The notes: generated by a model from the letters alone, not told the origin. A DNA stretch of 64,000 nucleotides from Sialis fuliginosa (GCA_961205875.1 OY540813.1:21919001-21983000), one strand, 5' to 3'; shown: positions 26,301 to 35,094, counted from the first letter of the stretch. Program-made: numbers and translations.

Positions 26301-26870
26301 TCTAATCGTTCAATTTGAAAGTTACTTTGTTTAAAAAATAATCTTTCATGAAAAACAAGCCTATTTTTGCAGTTTAAGTTTTGCTTTGTCTGTTACTGAT
26401 CAATTTTTTTACCACTTTCTGATTTCCGATTGTCTTGAAATTTTGTATATTTATTCCCTATGAAAATGCATGAATCAATCATTTTTATTTGTTGTACTGA
26501 TTCTAATCATCTGCAATTTATGGTAATAATTTAAATAAAAATAAGTAAGTTCATACTCACCATATCCTTTCATAATACCATGCGTGACATACAGAGGCGC
26601 TCTCCCTGACAAAGAATTCATCGCCAGCGCTTGTCTAATGAGCTTTACATCGGAAAGCACGACCGTGTAAACTGAGCCTAAATTTAGCCCGTATATGGGC
26701 CCATATTTGTGCGCGAGCTGCGTCAGAGACACGTAAGGTGCTTTGTGGTCAAGCCACGGAAGGTAGCCAAGAACTGGGAGACCTGCAGGTCCAGGAGGTA
26801 GCTTTCTTCTGCTCCACACGTACCAGGAGCTCAGGAGTAGTAGGGCGAGTGTTGCTAGGATTATGATCAT
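11302..26870 (-). CDS. phm: Cytochrome P450 CYP306A1 / phantom (ecdysteroid 25-hydroxylase)
   Basis: Halloween-pathway P450 that hydroxylates the ecdysteroid precursor at C-25 in the ER of steroidogenic cells. Five coding exons (minus, in gene order) join in frame: 26870-26561, 13201-13056, 12996-12794, 12191-11548 and 11489-11302, encoding 496 aa, normal for the family. Visible features are an N-terminal membrane helix (residues 2-19), hinge LPPGPAG, helix-C WKDQR (113-117), I-helix ADLFGAGLDTT (297-307), K-helix ETQR (358-361), PERY and heme loop PYQTGKRMCLG with Cys439. The usual Phe opening the heme loop is Tyr here. The intron after GYG is phase 1, matching CYP18A1, but is 13,359 bp long. 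The ATG chosen follows a strong acceptor (ttttatttttcag, exon from 26876). An ATG further upstream at 26912 would lie in the 5' UTR intron. Confidence 0.93.
11490..11547 (-). other. CYP306A1 last intron, splitting the heme loop
   Basis: A 58-bp phase-1 intron with donor gtaagag and acceptor ttgttttag. It falls between QTG and KRMC of the heme-binding loop. CYP18A1 has no intron at this place. Confidence 0.85.
12192..12793 (-). other. CYP306A1 intron 4 (602 bp)
   Basis: Phase-2 intron between LPFLR and YIPMF. It contains a piece reading ttgaaccgattttaatgaaa at about 12276-12295, a motif common at the ends of insect repeats. No gene is inside. Confidence 0.7.
13248..13515. mobile_element. Foldback MITE with about 110-bp arms
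   Basis: A 268-bp element with long inverted arms: the left begins attgtataaa and the right ends tttatacaat. Both arms carry the words gggttttatt-ccgcgttgtac and the tcgaccaa/ttggtcga block. The arms differ by small substitutions. It sits only 46 bp from the CYP306A1 exon at 13056-13201, inside the intron near its acceptor. Confidence 0.75.
13583..13683. repeat. 101-bp perfect-ended hairpin
   Basis: Inverted arms GGGTGTAAAATG and CATTTTACACCC enclose TTTTTCGCACGAGTG / CACGAGTGCGAAAAA-type arms and GTTAGTC / GACTAAC. It would fold into a long stem. Probably the end of a MITE (see 13694-14325). Confidence 0.65.
13694..14325. mobile_element. Inverted-repeat element with internal hairpin
   Basis: Inverted ends ttttttctacaacc (about 13699) and ggttgtagaaaaaa (about 14304). 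Near its right end a second strong hairpin at about 14199-14254 pairs acttttgcgc with gcgcaaaagt. It may form one larger element with the 13583-13683 hairpin. Confidence 0.5.
15640..16120. repeat. Dispersed repeat family A, tail copies
   Basis: This holds two partial copies of the family A tail: tcagtggttcgtgagttatg with tgttttgacctgaaacg (about 15733-15801), and tttctcgtatcttcgatat with gcgaggaag (about 16038-16068). The same words recur in the copy at 16.69-17.52 kb. No open frame is retained. Confidence 0.6.
16690..17520. repeat. Dispersed repeat family A, most complete copy (+)
   Basis: It begins near ctgccaagtaaatgc and cctcgtgct, and continues through cgtaacatgtgtcgttcttg (17150-17169), ttcagtggttcatgagttat and a cagacagacagac run. 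It ends at cttctcgtatcttcgatat...gcgaggaagc. Related copies are at about 53.62-54.15, 57.40-57.78 and 63.51-64.0 kb (+), and 46.89-47.40 and 48.55-48.60 kb (-). No coding capacity seen. Likely a non-autonomous element. Confidence 0.7.
16917..16996. repeat. 20-bp tandem repeat, four units
   Basis: Four consecutive units of GTCAAAATGACATTTAAAAC and close variants start at 16917, 16937, 16957 and 16977. The TGTCA/TGACA words make each unit partly palindromic. It lies inside repeat family A; the related copy at 63.7 kb has only about one unit. Confidence 0.85.
18700..18780. repeat. Dispersed repeat family H, copy 2
   Basis: cccgtagtatttttcc followed by a diverged block ending gtgacaggag matches the copy at about 1855-1935. 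Confidence 0.5.
19880..20025. mobile_element. hAT-type MITE (GGGCCGTAACTAC ends)
   Basis: Left end TAGGGCCGTAACTACC and right end TAGTTATGGCCCTG are inverted copies. The interior carries tgccctgggcccc. Same end family as the element at 33603-33850. No exact 8-bp target duplication. Confidence 0.65.
20026..22620. other. AT-rich intronic stretch, no gene seen
   Basis: A slightly GC-richer patch at about 20100-20250 has no convincing open frame. A run of C at about 21754-21767 and scattered low-complexity AT tracts are present. Nothing else is supportable. Confidence 0.5.
22628..23590. repeat. Cluster of repeat ends of the acaccctgta type
   Basis: Several words typical of short DNA-element termini occur: atataccggatgttt (22640), tataggatgttcc (23107), gatacaccctgtac (23156) and gacacaccctgta (about 23566). 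The outermost pair is in inverted orientation. This looks like two or more nested non-autonomous elements. Exact borders are not defined. Confidence 0.45.
23780..24120. other. GC-richer patch inside CYP306A1 intron, unassigned
   Basis: A compositionally distinct block with open frames of about 93 codons (-) and 70 codons (+). Neither shows a recognisable domain. It could be a regulatory block, an unrecognised element or a relic exon. Confidence 0.35.
24630..24910. repeat. Dispersed repeat family G, copy 1 (+)
   Basis: Contains acttccatgtt...gaaatggaagtattgtaat, gtgtccgagat, aaccgatttgaattattttt and a tttagaaattttagaaattt tail. An inverted, shorter copy occurs at about 57800-58000, which lacks the cataaagaaaag...gtgtgtctgtgtg middle. 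Confidence 0.6.
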
Positions 26871-26876
26871 GGTTAA
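26561..26876 (-). other. phm: First coding exon of CYP306A1
   Basis: The acceptor cag at 26879-26877 precedes exon start 26876, the ATG is at 26870-26868, and the donor is GATATG|gtgagt at 26561. It encodes the membrane anchor, the proline-rich hinge and the B-helix region up to GYG. The initiator lies just 6 nt after the splice site. Confidence 0.85.
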
Positions 26877-27262
26877 CTGAAAAATAAAAAGCAGTTGATA
26901 AGATGCCACCAATCAAAAAAATTAAAAATATATGTATCTTAAATTAACCACGATTTCGTTATGATTAGTCAATAATTTTCATTATTTTGTCAAATTAATT
27001 TATTTTTTATTCGCTAAATGAGGGCCTTATCAAAAATGCATTTTGATTGTTGTATCAGATTACCCTTAGTAAAAAAATGATATGAAATTTAAAATAGACT
27101 ATGATATATTTTATCTATTTTAACAAAAATTTTGTATATGAAATGTACCAATTATTAATGAAATGTTTGTTTTGAAAAAAAAATGAAGTTAATAATAACA
27201 ATAGTTAAAAGTTGATATGAGACGCAAACGATTCAAATATATAGCATTAAAATATAACTTAC
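26877..27262 (-). other. Probable 5' UTR intron of CYP306A1
   Basis: A consensus donor GGAG|gtaagtt (minus; exon edge at 27263) pairs with the acceptor ttttatttttcag at 26877. The non-coding first exon would lie at 27263 to roughly 27330-27400. The splice sites are seen; the exon itself is inference. Confidence 0.55.
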
Positions 27263-27570
27263 CTCCGTTAAACTAATAAGATATGTTTGTAGTTAAACAC
27301 TTTATTTTACTGTAATGATATACTTTACTGTTCAACAGAAATACTAAACTAAAACTAAATCAAAACAAAGTGCGCACTTTGCTCATTTTAATATAAAATA
27401 CTGAGATTATATTTTATGCATTCAGAAGATATGAAAAATATATGCATTATACATATATGTATATTATACATATGTATAGAATCGATAAAATTGCGTTTAT
27501 AAATCAAAGAAAGTGCTAATTTTATTTAATAATAATAACATTGATAAGAAGTCTAATTTTTTTTTACAAA

Positions 27571-27601
27571 ACTGATAATATAATATAATATAATATAATA
27601 C
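27571..27601. repeat. TATAA microsatellite
   Basis: Five to six consecutive units of the pentamer (ataat/tataa) lie between the CYP306A1 5' end and an upstream MITE. Confidence 0.8.
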
Positions 27602-27781
27602 ACTGGATGTATTTCACACTGTGTTTATTTCCAAAAGTAAGCTGTTTACAATAAATCTTTTCAGATAAAAGTTACTCAGATAGACGGGATAAAAGCAATA
27701 TCGCGATATATTTTATTTGTGGGTGTTTCAATGTGTTTTTAATGGTAACTTTTTAAAATATATTTTTTGGATTTCATTCTA

Positions 27782-28304
27782 CACTACCATCCAAAGGTTT
27801 GAAAGCAGGTATATTTTTTTGTGTATCAAAACTTTATTATCAGTGCGTTCGAATAGACCATTTTGAAGGTTCCGTACCTCAAAATGAAAAAGCGGAAACC
27901 TTATTGAATCACTTTGTTGTTTATCAGTCTGTCTGTCAGTCAATGCCTATTTTTAAAATAATAAATTTTAAGATTCTACGTCAACGGGAAGTAACCCTAT
28001 AGGTTGATGATCAGTGAGTCAGACACTATCAGCTTTGAAAGGGTGTATCTTTTTATTGCATTGAGTTAGAATTTGAACAGGACTATGAGGCTGTATATCT
28101 TAGTATGTGATATAAATTTCAACTTAATACCACTAGCCGTTCCTGAGAAAAATGGTCTTGACGGACAGACAGACGGACAATAAAGTTCCGTTTTTTTCAT
28201 TTTGAGGTACAGAACCCTCAAAGAGGTCTCTTCGAACACTGATACTAAAATTTTGATACCTACACAGAAAAATATAACTGCTTCCAAACTTTTGGACGGA
28301 AGTG
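27782..28304. mobile_element. Tc1/mariner-type MITE upstream of CYP306A1
   Basis: A 523-bp element flanked by TA on both sides (27780-27781 and 28305-28306), as expected for Tc1/mariner insertions. Inverted ends start CACTACCATCCAAAGGTTTG and finish ...CTTTTGGACGGAAGTG. Similarity continues for more than 100 bp inward, including a cattttgaggtac/gtacctcaaaatg block and cagacagac runs. No transposase frame. It lies about 0.5 kb upstream of the inferred CYP306A1 first exon. Confidence 0.75.
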
Positions 28305-28314
28305 TATATGAAAA

Positions 28315-28426
28315 ATAAAAAATTTATTCACGAAACAAGCCATGAGGGAATGACGAGACTTTAGTAAAACAAAACGAGATGAGACAAGACTTACCTAACT
28401 TTCGTCTTGTCTCAGGTGCAACCCTA
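28315..28426. mobile_element. Family F fragment: GAGACGAGAC-type repeat ending TGCAACCCTA
   Basis: acgagatgagacaagac and tcgtcttgtctcag precede the terminal word ggtgcaaccctatt. The same terminal word and subterminal GTCTC runs occur at 53285-53355. The left end is not identified. Confidence 0.5.
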
Positions 28427-28619
28427 TTAATTATAATTGTATTTTAGGGGTAAGATACGAACTAGCCATATTTATTTTTTTGGAAAATACTGAAATATCA
28501 AACTACTCTACACCACATAATTTTTTTAAACAGCAGGCATAAAACACCATAGATGTTGCAACTACACATATACTCACACACATACCATACCTGCAGTACT
28601 AAACAAGTACAGCTCGGCC

Positions 28620-28870
28620 ACACTGACCTATGTTCGTATGTTACACCACACACACACGGCGCTTCTAATAAAAGTGAAAGTTAACTGTCTGTCTGTCTGG
28701 TCAGTAATGCATATGTGTACGTATATTGTACATGCGTTGTGTATTTGTGATAGAGTTAGCCCGGACCGCGTGCGCATAACTGCCGGCCGTATCTTAAACA
28801 CTACGTAGACCCTCGGGCTTTGGTGCTGAGCGTGTTTCAATGCGCGGTTGCCAGATGTTTAAGAGTTAAG
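28620..28870. other. CpG-richer patch upstream of CYP306A1
   Basis: Contains gttagcccggaccgcgtgcgcataactgccggccg-type sequence with a high density of CG dinucleotides, about 1.4 kb upstream of the CYP306A1 5' exon. There is no supportable open frame. By analogy with the CYP18A1 promoter it could be regulatory, which is inference only. Confidence 0.35.
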
Positions 28871-29041
28871 TCATAACCAGAAGATACAATTATTTCATTG
28901 GTTTGTTAACTGTTTTTTTTCTCGTATGTTTGGTAATCATTTTTTAAGTGAGAAATAATAAAAACAATAATAAAAAATCTACGTATAACGTGAAAAAAAT
29001 CGCTCTCAAATCCAAGTTTCTTCGTTTATTAAAAATATATT

Positions 29042-29247
29042 AAATATTTTAACAACACATACAATCAAAGAAGTACAAATTCGACATTGCAAAATTATAG
29101 AAAAGCTGTCACAGACAATTTGGTTTATTCGGAAAGTATCATTTTTACTATTCTTAAGTTGGTAATACGTTCTGTGATTCTGACAGCTTTTTATGATTTT
29201 GCAATGTCGAATTTGTACTTCTTTGATTGTATGTGTTGTCAAAATAT
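29042..29247. mobile_element. Near-perfect palindromic MITE (206 bp)
   Basis: The left arm contains caacacatacaatcaaagaa and continues to gcaaaat. The right arm reads back the exact complement ending tgtatgtgttg. Arms are about 70 bp, with an inner gctgtcacagac / ctgtgattctgacagc pairing around a short loop. No coding capacity. Confidence 0.8.
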
Positions 29248-29980
29248 CAAAAAATACAAAAACAAGAATAAATAAAGGAATTTTTTATAATTAATATTCT
29301 ATTAAAAAATGTATAACATTTATATACCTTGGTTATCGAGTTACAAGCGGACAAACAGATACAGAGACGTTGCGTATGTAGAGATGATATTCATTGAGAA
29401 CTTCTGTTGTAAGCAGATTTTTAGCTAAGAAATGCTAAACTATGCATAAATATGCACTTATTAATATCAACGTCAGCAAACACACTAGTAAATAATTATC
29501 AAAGAATCACTAAGAGACGTTTTCTGCGCCTACTTCAAAGTCAATGTACTAAATTTGGCTCAAGGAACATCGTGTTTATAATCTCCATAATAAAAAAATA
29601 CAACCATTCAAAAGTAAAAGCAATAATATGTACATAGATTCATTAAGTGATTTAAATATATAATTGATAGACTTTAAATATTCTTGTTTTAATACTCACA
29701 ATCAGTTACGTTGTAAATCCTGTTGAGACCTTAAATAATTATTAATACTATTTTTTTTCGTCAAAAATATTTTTTTTTTCCCCTTTTAACTTTTTAATAA
29801 CATATGTAGATATATGTTATTCAAATAAAATACAAATTTGCTAATCAGACATTTGTTAGTTAAACAAGCTCGGTATAATTAGATGTTTTTTAGATTGCGG
29901 CATAGTTACAACGGTTTTAACAATCACACGTTAGGTAATTAGCTCTCTCTATGGTTCAATTATATATTTCAATGTATTAG
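29248..29980. other. AT-rich stretch, no gene seen
   Basis: No convincing open frame, RNA gene or inverted-repeat element was recognised. Confidence 0.5.
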
Positions 29981-31598
29981 TGCGAGAGCTGATGACATAT
30001 TTTTCTGCCCCATCTGAGCACTAGGCAGACTTACGGAAATCGTTTATTCATGTGTTGTACATCATGGGAAAAATAGTCCCAACCCCCATACCCGGGGATA
30101 AAGGGGTTTAATTCCTTAGTGAACATGTAAAGAAAAAGTGCATTTTTGCCCCATGTGAGCACTAATAAAATCACCACAGGGAGTTAGTTTATGAAAAGTT
30201 AGATAGTGAAAGTGCAATCGGCAGACGCGTAGGGTGGGGATAAGGAGCAGGCAGACGCACTCAAAGATGCAATGTTTTTTTTGAAAATTGCCCCATTTGA
30301 GCATTGATGAATTTTGGAGGGATGGCAGTTTTTGATCTGTAGATGATCGAAAAAACAAAGGCAGACGCGTAGAATGGGGATAAGGGACGGGCAGACGCGC
30401 TCAAACATGTAATTTTTTTAATGAAAATTGTCTCATTTGAGCATTGATGAATTTTTTGAAGGATGACAGGTTTTGATCTGTAGATGACCGAAAAAACATA
30501 GGCAGACGCGTAGTGTGGGGATAAGGGAGGGCAGACGCAATTGAAAGTGGCAAAGGGTTGTACATTTTTTAAAAACATTGTATCTTCGGTACTAAATATT
30601 CCACCAATGATATCAAATATGTTTTAGAATCATCTAAGTAAGAAGAAAATATGTCTCTTGTAGTTTTTTTGATGTTAAGTACCGTTTTGCTGAAATTTAT
30701 AAATTTATAAAACTCAAAGTCCCAAGGTCCTGAGTTCGAATCCCAAAGAGTTCTGTTTTATTTATTTATTTTTTGTTTTTTGTTTATTACACAGAATAAG
30801 AAGAATATATTCAAAATATAATAAAAAAAAATTTCAGCGCCTACTTTTTTACACGTTTAATATTTTTTTTTAGATTTTCATATTAATAAAATTTTTCCTT
30901 TTCGTGTTAGTTCGGGGTAAACAAATGTGTTTTCAAAGAACTAATGTGTTATCCAGAGAGTCATTGCGGACAACTTCAAGCAAAAAAAATAATTACAAAA
31001 CAACCCAGTTAAAAAAATAGAATAACACTTTCAATTGCGTCTGCCCACCCCTTATCCCCACACTACGCGTCTGCCTGTGTTTTTTCGGTCATCTACAGAT
31101 CAAAACCTGTCATCCCTCCAAAATTCATCAATGCTCAAATGGGGCAATTTTCAAAAAAAATATTGCATCTTTGAGTGCGTCTGCCTGCCCCTTATCCCCA
31201 CCCTACGCGTCTGCTTTTGTTTTTTCGATCATCTACAGATCAAAAACTGCCATCCCTCCAAAATTCATCAATGCTCAAATGGGGCAATTTTCAAAAAAAA
31301 TATTGCATCTTTGAGTGCGTCTGCCTGCCCCTTATCCCCACCCTACGCGTCTGCCCATTGCACTTTCACTATCTAACTTTTCATAAACTAACTCCCTGTG
31401 GTGATTTTATTAGTGCTCACATGGGGCAAAAATGCACTTTTTCTTTACATGTTCACTAAGGAATTAAACCCCTTTATCCCCGGGTATGGGGGTTGGGACT
31501 ATTTTTCCCATGATGTACAACACATGAATAAACGATTTCCGTAAGTCTGCCTAGTGCTCAGATGGGGCAGAAAAATATGTCATCAGCTCTCGCACTAT
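29981..31598. mobile_element. Foldback transposon with about 565-bp arms and internal tandem units
   Basis: Left arm about 29981-30545 and right arm about 31027-31598 are close inverted copies (outer ends agtgcgagagctgatgaca and its complement). Each arm holds two or more head-to-tail units of about 140 bp containing gcagacgcgtag and ggataagg words, tgatctgtagatga and gcattgatgaattt. A TA may be duplicated at the outer ends. The 480-bp centre has no transposase and contains a tRNA-type B-box. The open frames in the arms simply translate the tandem units. Confidence 0.85.
30719..30760 (+). other. tRNA-like B-box inside the foldback centre
   Basis: aaggtcctgagttcgaatcc at 30724-30743 matches the pol III B-box (GGTTCGANTCC) in 10 of 11 positions and looks like the T-arm of a tRNA-derived SINE. 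No matching A-box or foldable full tRNA was recognised, so it is not called as a tRNA gene. Confidence 0.4.
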
Positions 31599-31776
31599 AT
31601 ATTCAGTAGTAAGACGCATTCAATAGTCAGACGGTTGGCTACTTTTCATGATGTACAATTAACGAGCTTGTACAACAATAGTTAATATTTAGAGATCAAA
31701 TTAATTTTTTACATTCAACTATTTTTTCAATTTAATCATATGTTATTTGCATTCTATTTTACAGTCATCAACAACC

Positions 31777-32292
31777 TATAATAGGTATGATGCCTAATTT
31801 TTAAAAACTATTTTTTGATGATCTTATACGTCTCCTATTTCCAAAAAAATACTTATTTCTGCAAAAAATAAAGGTTCACAAAAATTGACGCTTCTAAAAC
31901 TAAATTTAAATTTTATGCCAAAGCGCTCGCTGGTGTCATGGCGCATTTTTGACGTCACGACTATGTAAAGACTCCTTGTCAACAATAATAAATCCTTGTT
32001 TCATCGCTAACTGAGCAAATTGATAATTTAAAACCACAAAATGATTTATAAACAGTGCAGATATTAATGAAACAAAAAATTATGTTTACTTAGCCGTGAT
32101 GTCATTTACTCTGACTGGTGTTTTATCAAACATGGCGGATTGCTGTATTTTGTGTTTTTATTTTAACAAAAATCATATTAATCTCGCTTTTAATATAAAA
32201 ATAAATACATTTTTTAGAATCTTTTTAACATATTTCATTATTTAAAATCATAATTTCAGTGATACTTTGTTATTGGCATCATGCCTATTATA
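31777..32292. mobile_element. MITE with TATAATAGG(T/C)ATGATGCC ends
   Basis: A 516-bp element with 18-bp inverted ends matching 17 of 18. The interior has a tgacgtcac motif (about 31950-31958) and no open frame of note. The TATA terminus could itself be part of the target duplication. Confidence 0.7.
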
Positions 32293-33389
32293 CATATTGA
32301 AATACTCAAAATGTAAGCTGTTCTCCTCTCCGTCTCGTAGATAAGACGAGACCAAAAAAGTATCTTCTTGGGTTGAAACTCTAATAAAATTAATAAATAA
32401 CCATTATTAATACTAGAATAAATTGTTTAAACCAATATTCAATTCATAGTTTTAGTTTAAATAAATACGACTAACAATAAGTTAATCATTGAATCAATAC
32501 ATGTCTTATTTAATTTATTTGACATTATCATAAGTGTCAAATCTTACATTTCGTAACCGTCCATTGATATCCTTAATTTGTAAACGGAGAGTAATTATTG
32601 AAGAATATGTTCAGTGAATCAACAAATACAAATGTTGGCAACGGTGTCCAATACAAGGCTTACATATATTCGTGTCCATATAAATAATTCATAGAGTACA
32701 GATTCACCGTGCGTGAATTCGTATATTATAAATATAAAATGTATAAAACCATTGGTAGTCAAGAAATGAATGAAATATGTAATTGGTCTTAAAAGGTTTA
32801 AAAAATAATTTTTCAATAAAAAAATGACAATTTCTTAATACCCTTGCAGGTAAGTCTCCTTAGGTAATGTCCTTAGAAATTGAATATGAAAAATAATTAA
32901 TCAGAAAATAATTAACAAAATAGCGGTCCTCAAAAAATTAATTTTGTCATTTTTGTTTGAAACTGGCAACCCACACATACAATTTAATAACTTTTAGTTT
33001 AAAATTGAGTGCGTGTGTGTTGTTTGGCCGCCATCTTAAAAATAAAGGTGCAATTAGATTTTTTATTTATCTCTGTAACCATGAGTCTGGAAACATTTGC
33101 AAAAAGCAATTTTATAGATACTTAAATTCTCTACAACTTTCATTAATAACTTTTTGGTGTAATATTAATAATAAAAAAGTTACAAGTAAAAAAAATTAAA
33201 AATAGATAATAAAAAACTTTGACGCGAGATCTCTAATCACGGGTGGTGTGGACAAATGTAAATATCAAATATATCAAAAACTTAAAACAAAAGTTTTTGG
33301 TCGTTGAAAATGACTATTTATTTTAGTACACAGCACATATGTTCCCTAATCGATTTGTGATATATTTTGAGAGTTATAACAACTATAAA

Positions 33390-33540
33390 CCGACCGACAT
33401 ACAAACTAACATAATGGTGAAAATAATCAAAATGAATATTTCCATCAAATTATAAAATTTGAAGAAAAAAAACCGATTATACTTATTATTGTATATGTAT
33501 ATGTATCATGTAAAATATGACCGTATAAGAAAGTAAAAAC
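33390..33540. repeat. Dispersed repeat family B (+)
   Basis: Ends with a shared tail: ataatggtgaaaataatcaa, ccatcaaa, accgatta, and finally ccgtataagaaagtaaaaac. Related copies: 37.66-38.41, 52.64-53.01, 59.83-60.27 and 60.95-61.20 kb (+); 35.10-35.23 and 62.57-62.87 kb (-). Confidence 0.6.
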
Positions 33541-33602
33541 TATTTAAAATACTGGAATGGATCAGGTAGGAGGTTGGTTTACATTTCACTGTATGTACTT
33601 CC

Positions 33603-33850
33603 CAGGGCCGTAACTAGAATATGCAAAAGGAAAAATTTAAAACATTTTTTTTTTATCATAGTTAACCAACTAACTCTACTCCTTATTAGTAAAAAAAGGT
33701 CATTCAATTCAAAATTAGTAATAATTGAAGACCTTTTTTCTTTTTTTTTGCTCCTAACTTACACAATTTTTCTTATTTACTTTCTTACTCCAATTTTTAC
33801 GCTGCGGTGGCCCTTTAACCTCGGGGGGCCCGGTGGTAGTTACGGCCCTG
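33603..33850. mobile_element. hAT-type MITE (CAGGGCCGTAACTA ends)
   Basis: A 248-bp element with perfect 14-bp inverted ends CAGGGCCGTAACTA and TAGTTACGGCCCTG. The right subterminal part carries ggggggcccggtgg. No exact 8-bp target duplication. Shares its ends with 19880-20025. Confidence 0.75.
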
Positions 33851-34452
33851 CTATTTTCAAATTTTATTAAAATACAATCACTTTTAATTTAAAAAATAGA
33901 GTTCATCAAACTTTCTCAGTTGAAAACAATAAATTATATTCCAAATATTCAAAACACCTACAAGTTTGACACCTGTTTTCACAAATACGAAATAATAGAT
34001 TCAAATTAAGCGCGTAAGTATTTAAATGTATTCGAATGAGAGCCAATGAAGTATTAAGTATCTTTCTATTACTTAAGTGTCATTAGGTAATATATGGGAA
34101 AACGTTGAATAGCAGATGTTAGATTACGAGTTGATATCTAATCTGATATCTACAAGTCGTTGACTTTTGTGGTTTATTAACCTATTAAAGGCCGACAACT
34201 GAGTATTGGAGTATTGTGTAAACATGGCTGTTTAATTTATGGAAAGGATAATGGAATTTAGTTGATAGGATTTTATTCATTTGATGACATTTTAAATTTT
34301 TATAAGCAAAATTTCATTTTTGAGATATATGTTTTTACTAACAACGTTGTGACTGAGTTTGTACAAGAGGTGAGACGAGATTGAGACGTAGATTGTTCAA
34401 TTTATTATTAATAATTATTTTCGTATACGATCATAATATGTAAGAAATACAA

Positions 34453-35061
34453 TTTAGGGTGTTTTTTTTAATTTTAATTTTTTCGGTCCCGCAGGCTTAT
34501 ATTTTAGCATTGGATCAAAAGTTAACTGTCCCAAAATTTCAGACTCATAGATCAAACCTGTGGACGGAGCAAACCGAGTCTTTTTCCCATTTGATTAACA
34601 TGGAAAAAATTACTTTTTTACTTATGCGTGAATATCTCGTTGAGACATTTATTTATTTTAAGTTCTTACAGCAGCAAAAAGATCCCAAGTGCTCAATTCA
34701 TAGATCGAATATTTTTAAAGATATATTCGTTTAAACATTATCATAAAAAGTAAAATCCAATTTTTATGATAATTTTTAAACAAACATTTCTTAAAATTTA
34801 TTGGATTTATGAATTGAGCACTTAATTTTCTACAAAATATTCCCCCGAGAAATTAAAAAAAAAAATTTTTTTCAACGAGATATTCACGTATAAGTAAACA
34901 AATAATTTTTCCCATGTTAATCAAATGCGAAAAAGATTCAGTTTGCGCCGTCCACAGGTTTGATCTATGAGTCTGAAATTTTGGGATAACTAACTTTTGA
35001 TCCAAAGCTAAAACATAGACCTGCGGGACCAAAAAAATAAAAATAAAAAAAACACCCTAAA
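34453..35061. mobile_element. 609-bp full-length palindrome (foldback MITE)
   Basis: Inverted ends TTTAGGGTG and CACCCTAAA. The arms of about 290 bp stay alignable to the centre near 34757 (for example cagactcatagatcaaacct against its complement at about 34955-34980, and gtgctcaattcata against tatgaattgagcac). There is almost no unique centre and no protein. Confidence 0.85.
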
Positions 35062-35094
35062 ATACATATAAGAAACGTAGGTAAGTACTGTAAA

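Larger units (their letters stand above)
13202..26560 (-). other. CYP306A1 intron 2 (13.4 kb, repeat-filled)
   Basis: The phase-1 intron starts with gtgagt (minus) and ends ttttttag. It separates the first coding exon from the rest of the gene. It contains the foldback and repeat features listed separately at 13.25-24.9 kb. About 14.3-15.6, 20.3-22.6 and 25-26.5 kb show only AT-rich sequence without a supportable gene. Confidence 0.8.

Noticed and set aside
26871-26912. Upstream ATG of CYP306A1 giving 14 extra residues
   Set aside because: This stretch contains a strong polypyrimidine acceptor and is most likely intron.
29006-29275. Overlapping frames on both strands
   Set aside because: Mirror translations of the 29042-29247 palindrome.
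30732-30744. tRNA gene
   Set aside because: Only a B-box-like word is present; no A-box, acceptor stem or anticodon arm could be made out.
30116-31459. Several overlapping 70-113 codon frames with repeated SSTDQK / SACPLSPPYAS peptides
   Set aside because: They translate the tandem modules of a foldback transposon arm; no protein family and present on both strands.
34459-34734. 91-codon frame
   Set aside because: Lies wholly in one arm of the 34453-35061 palindrome.
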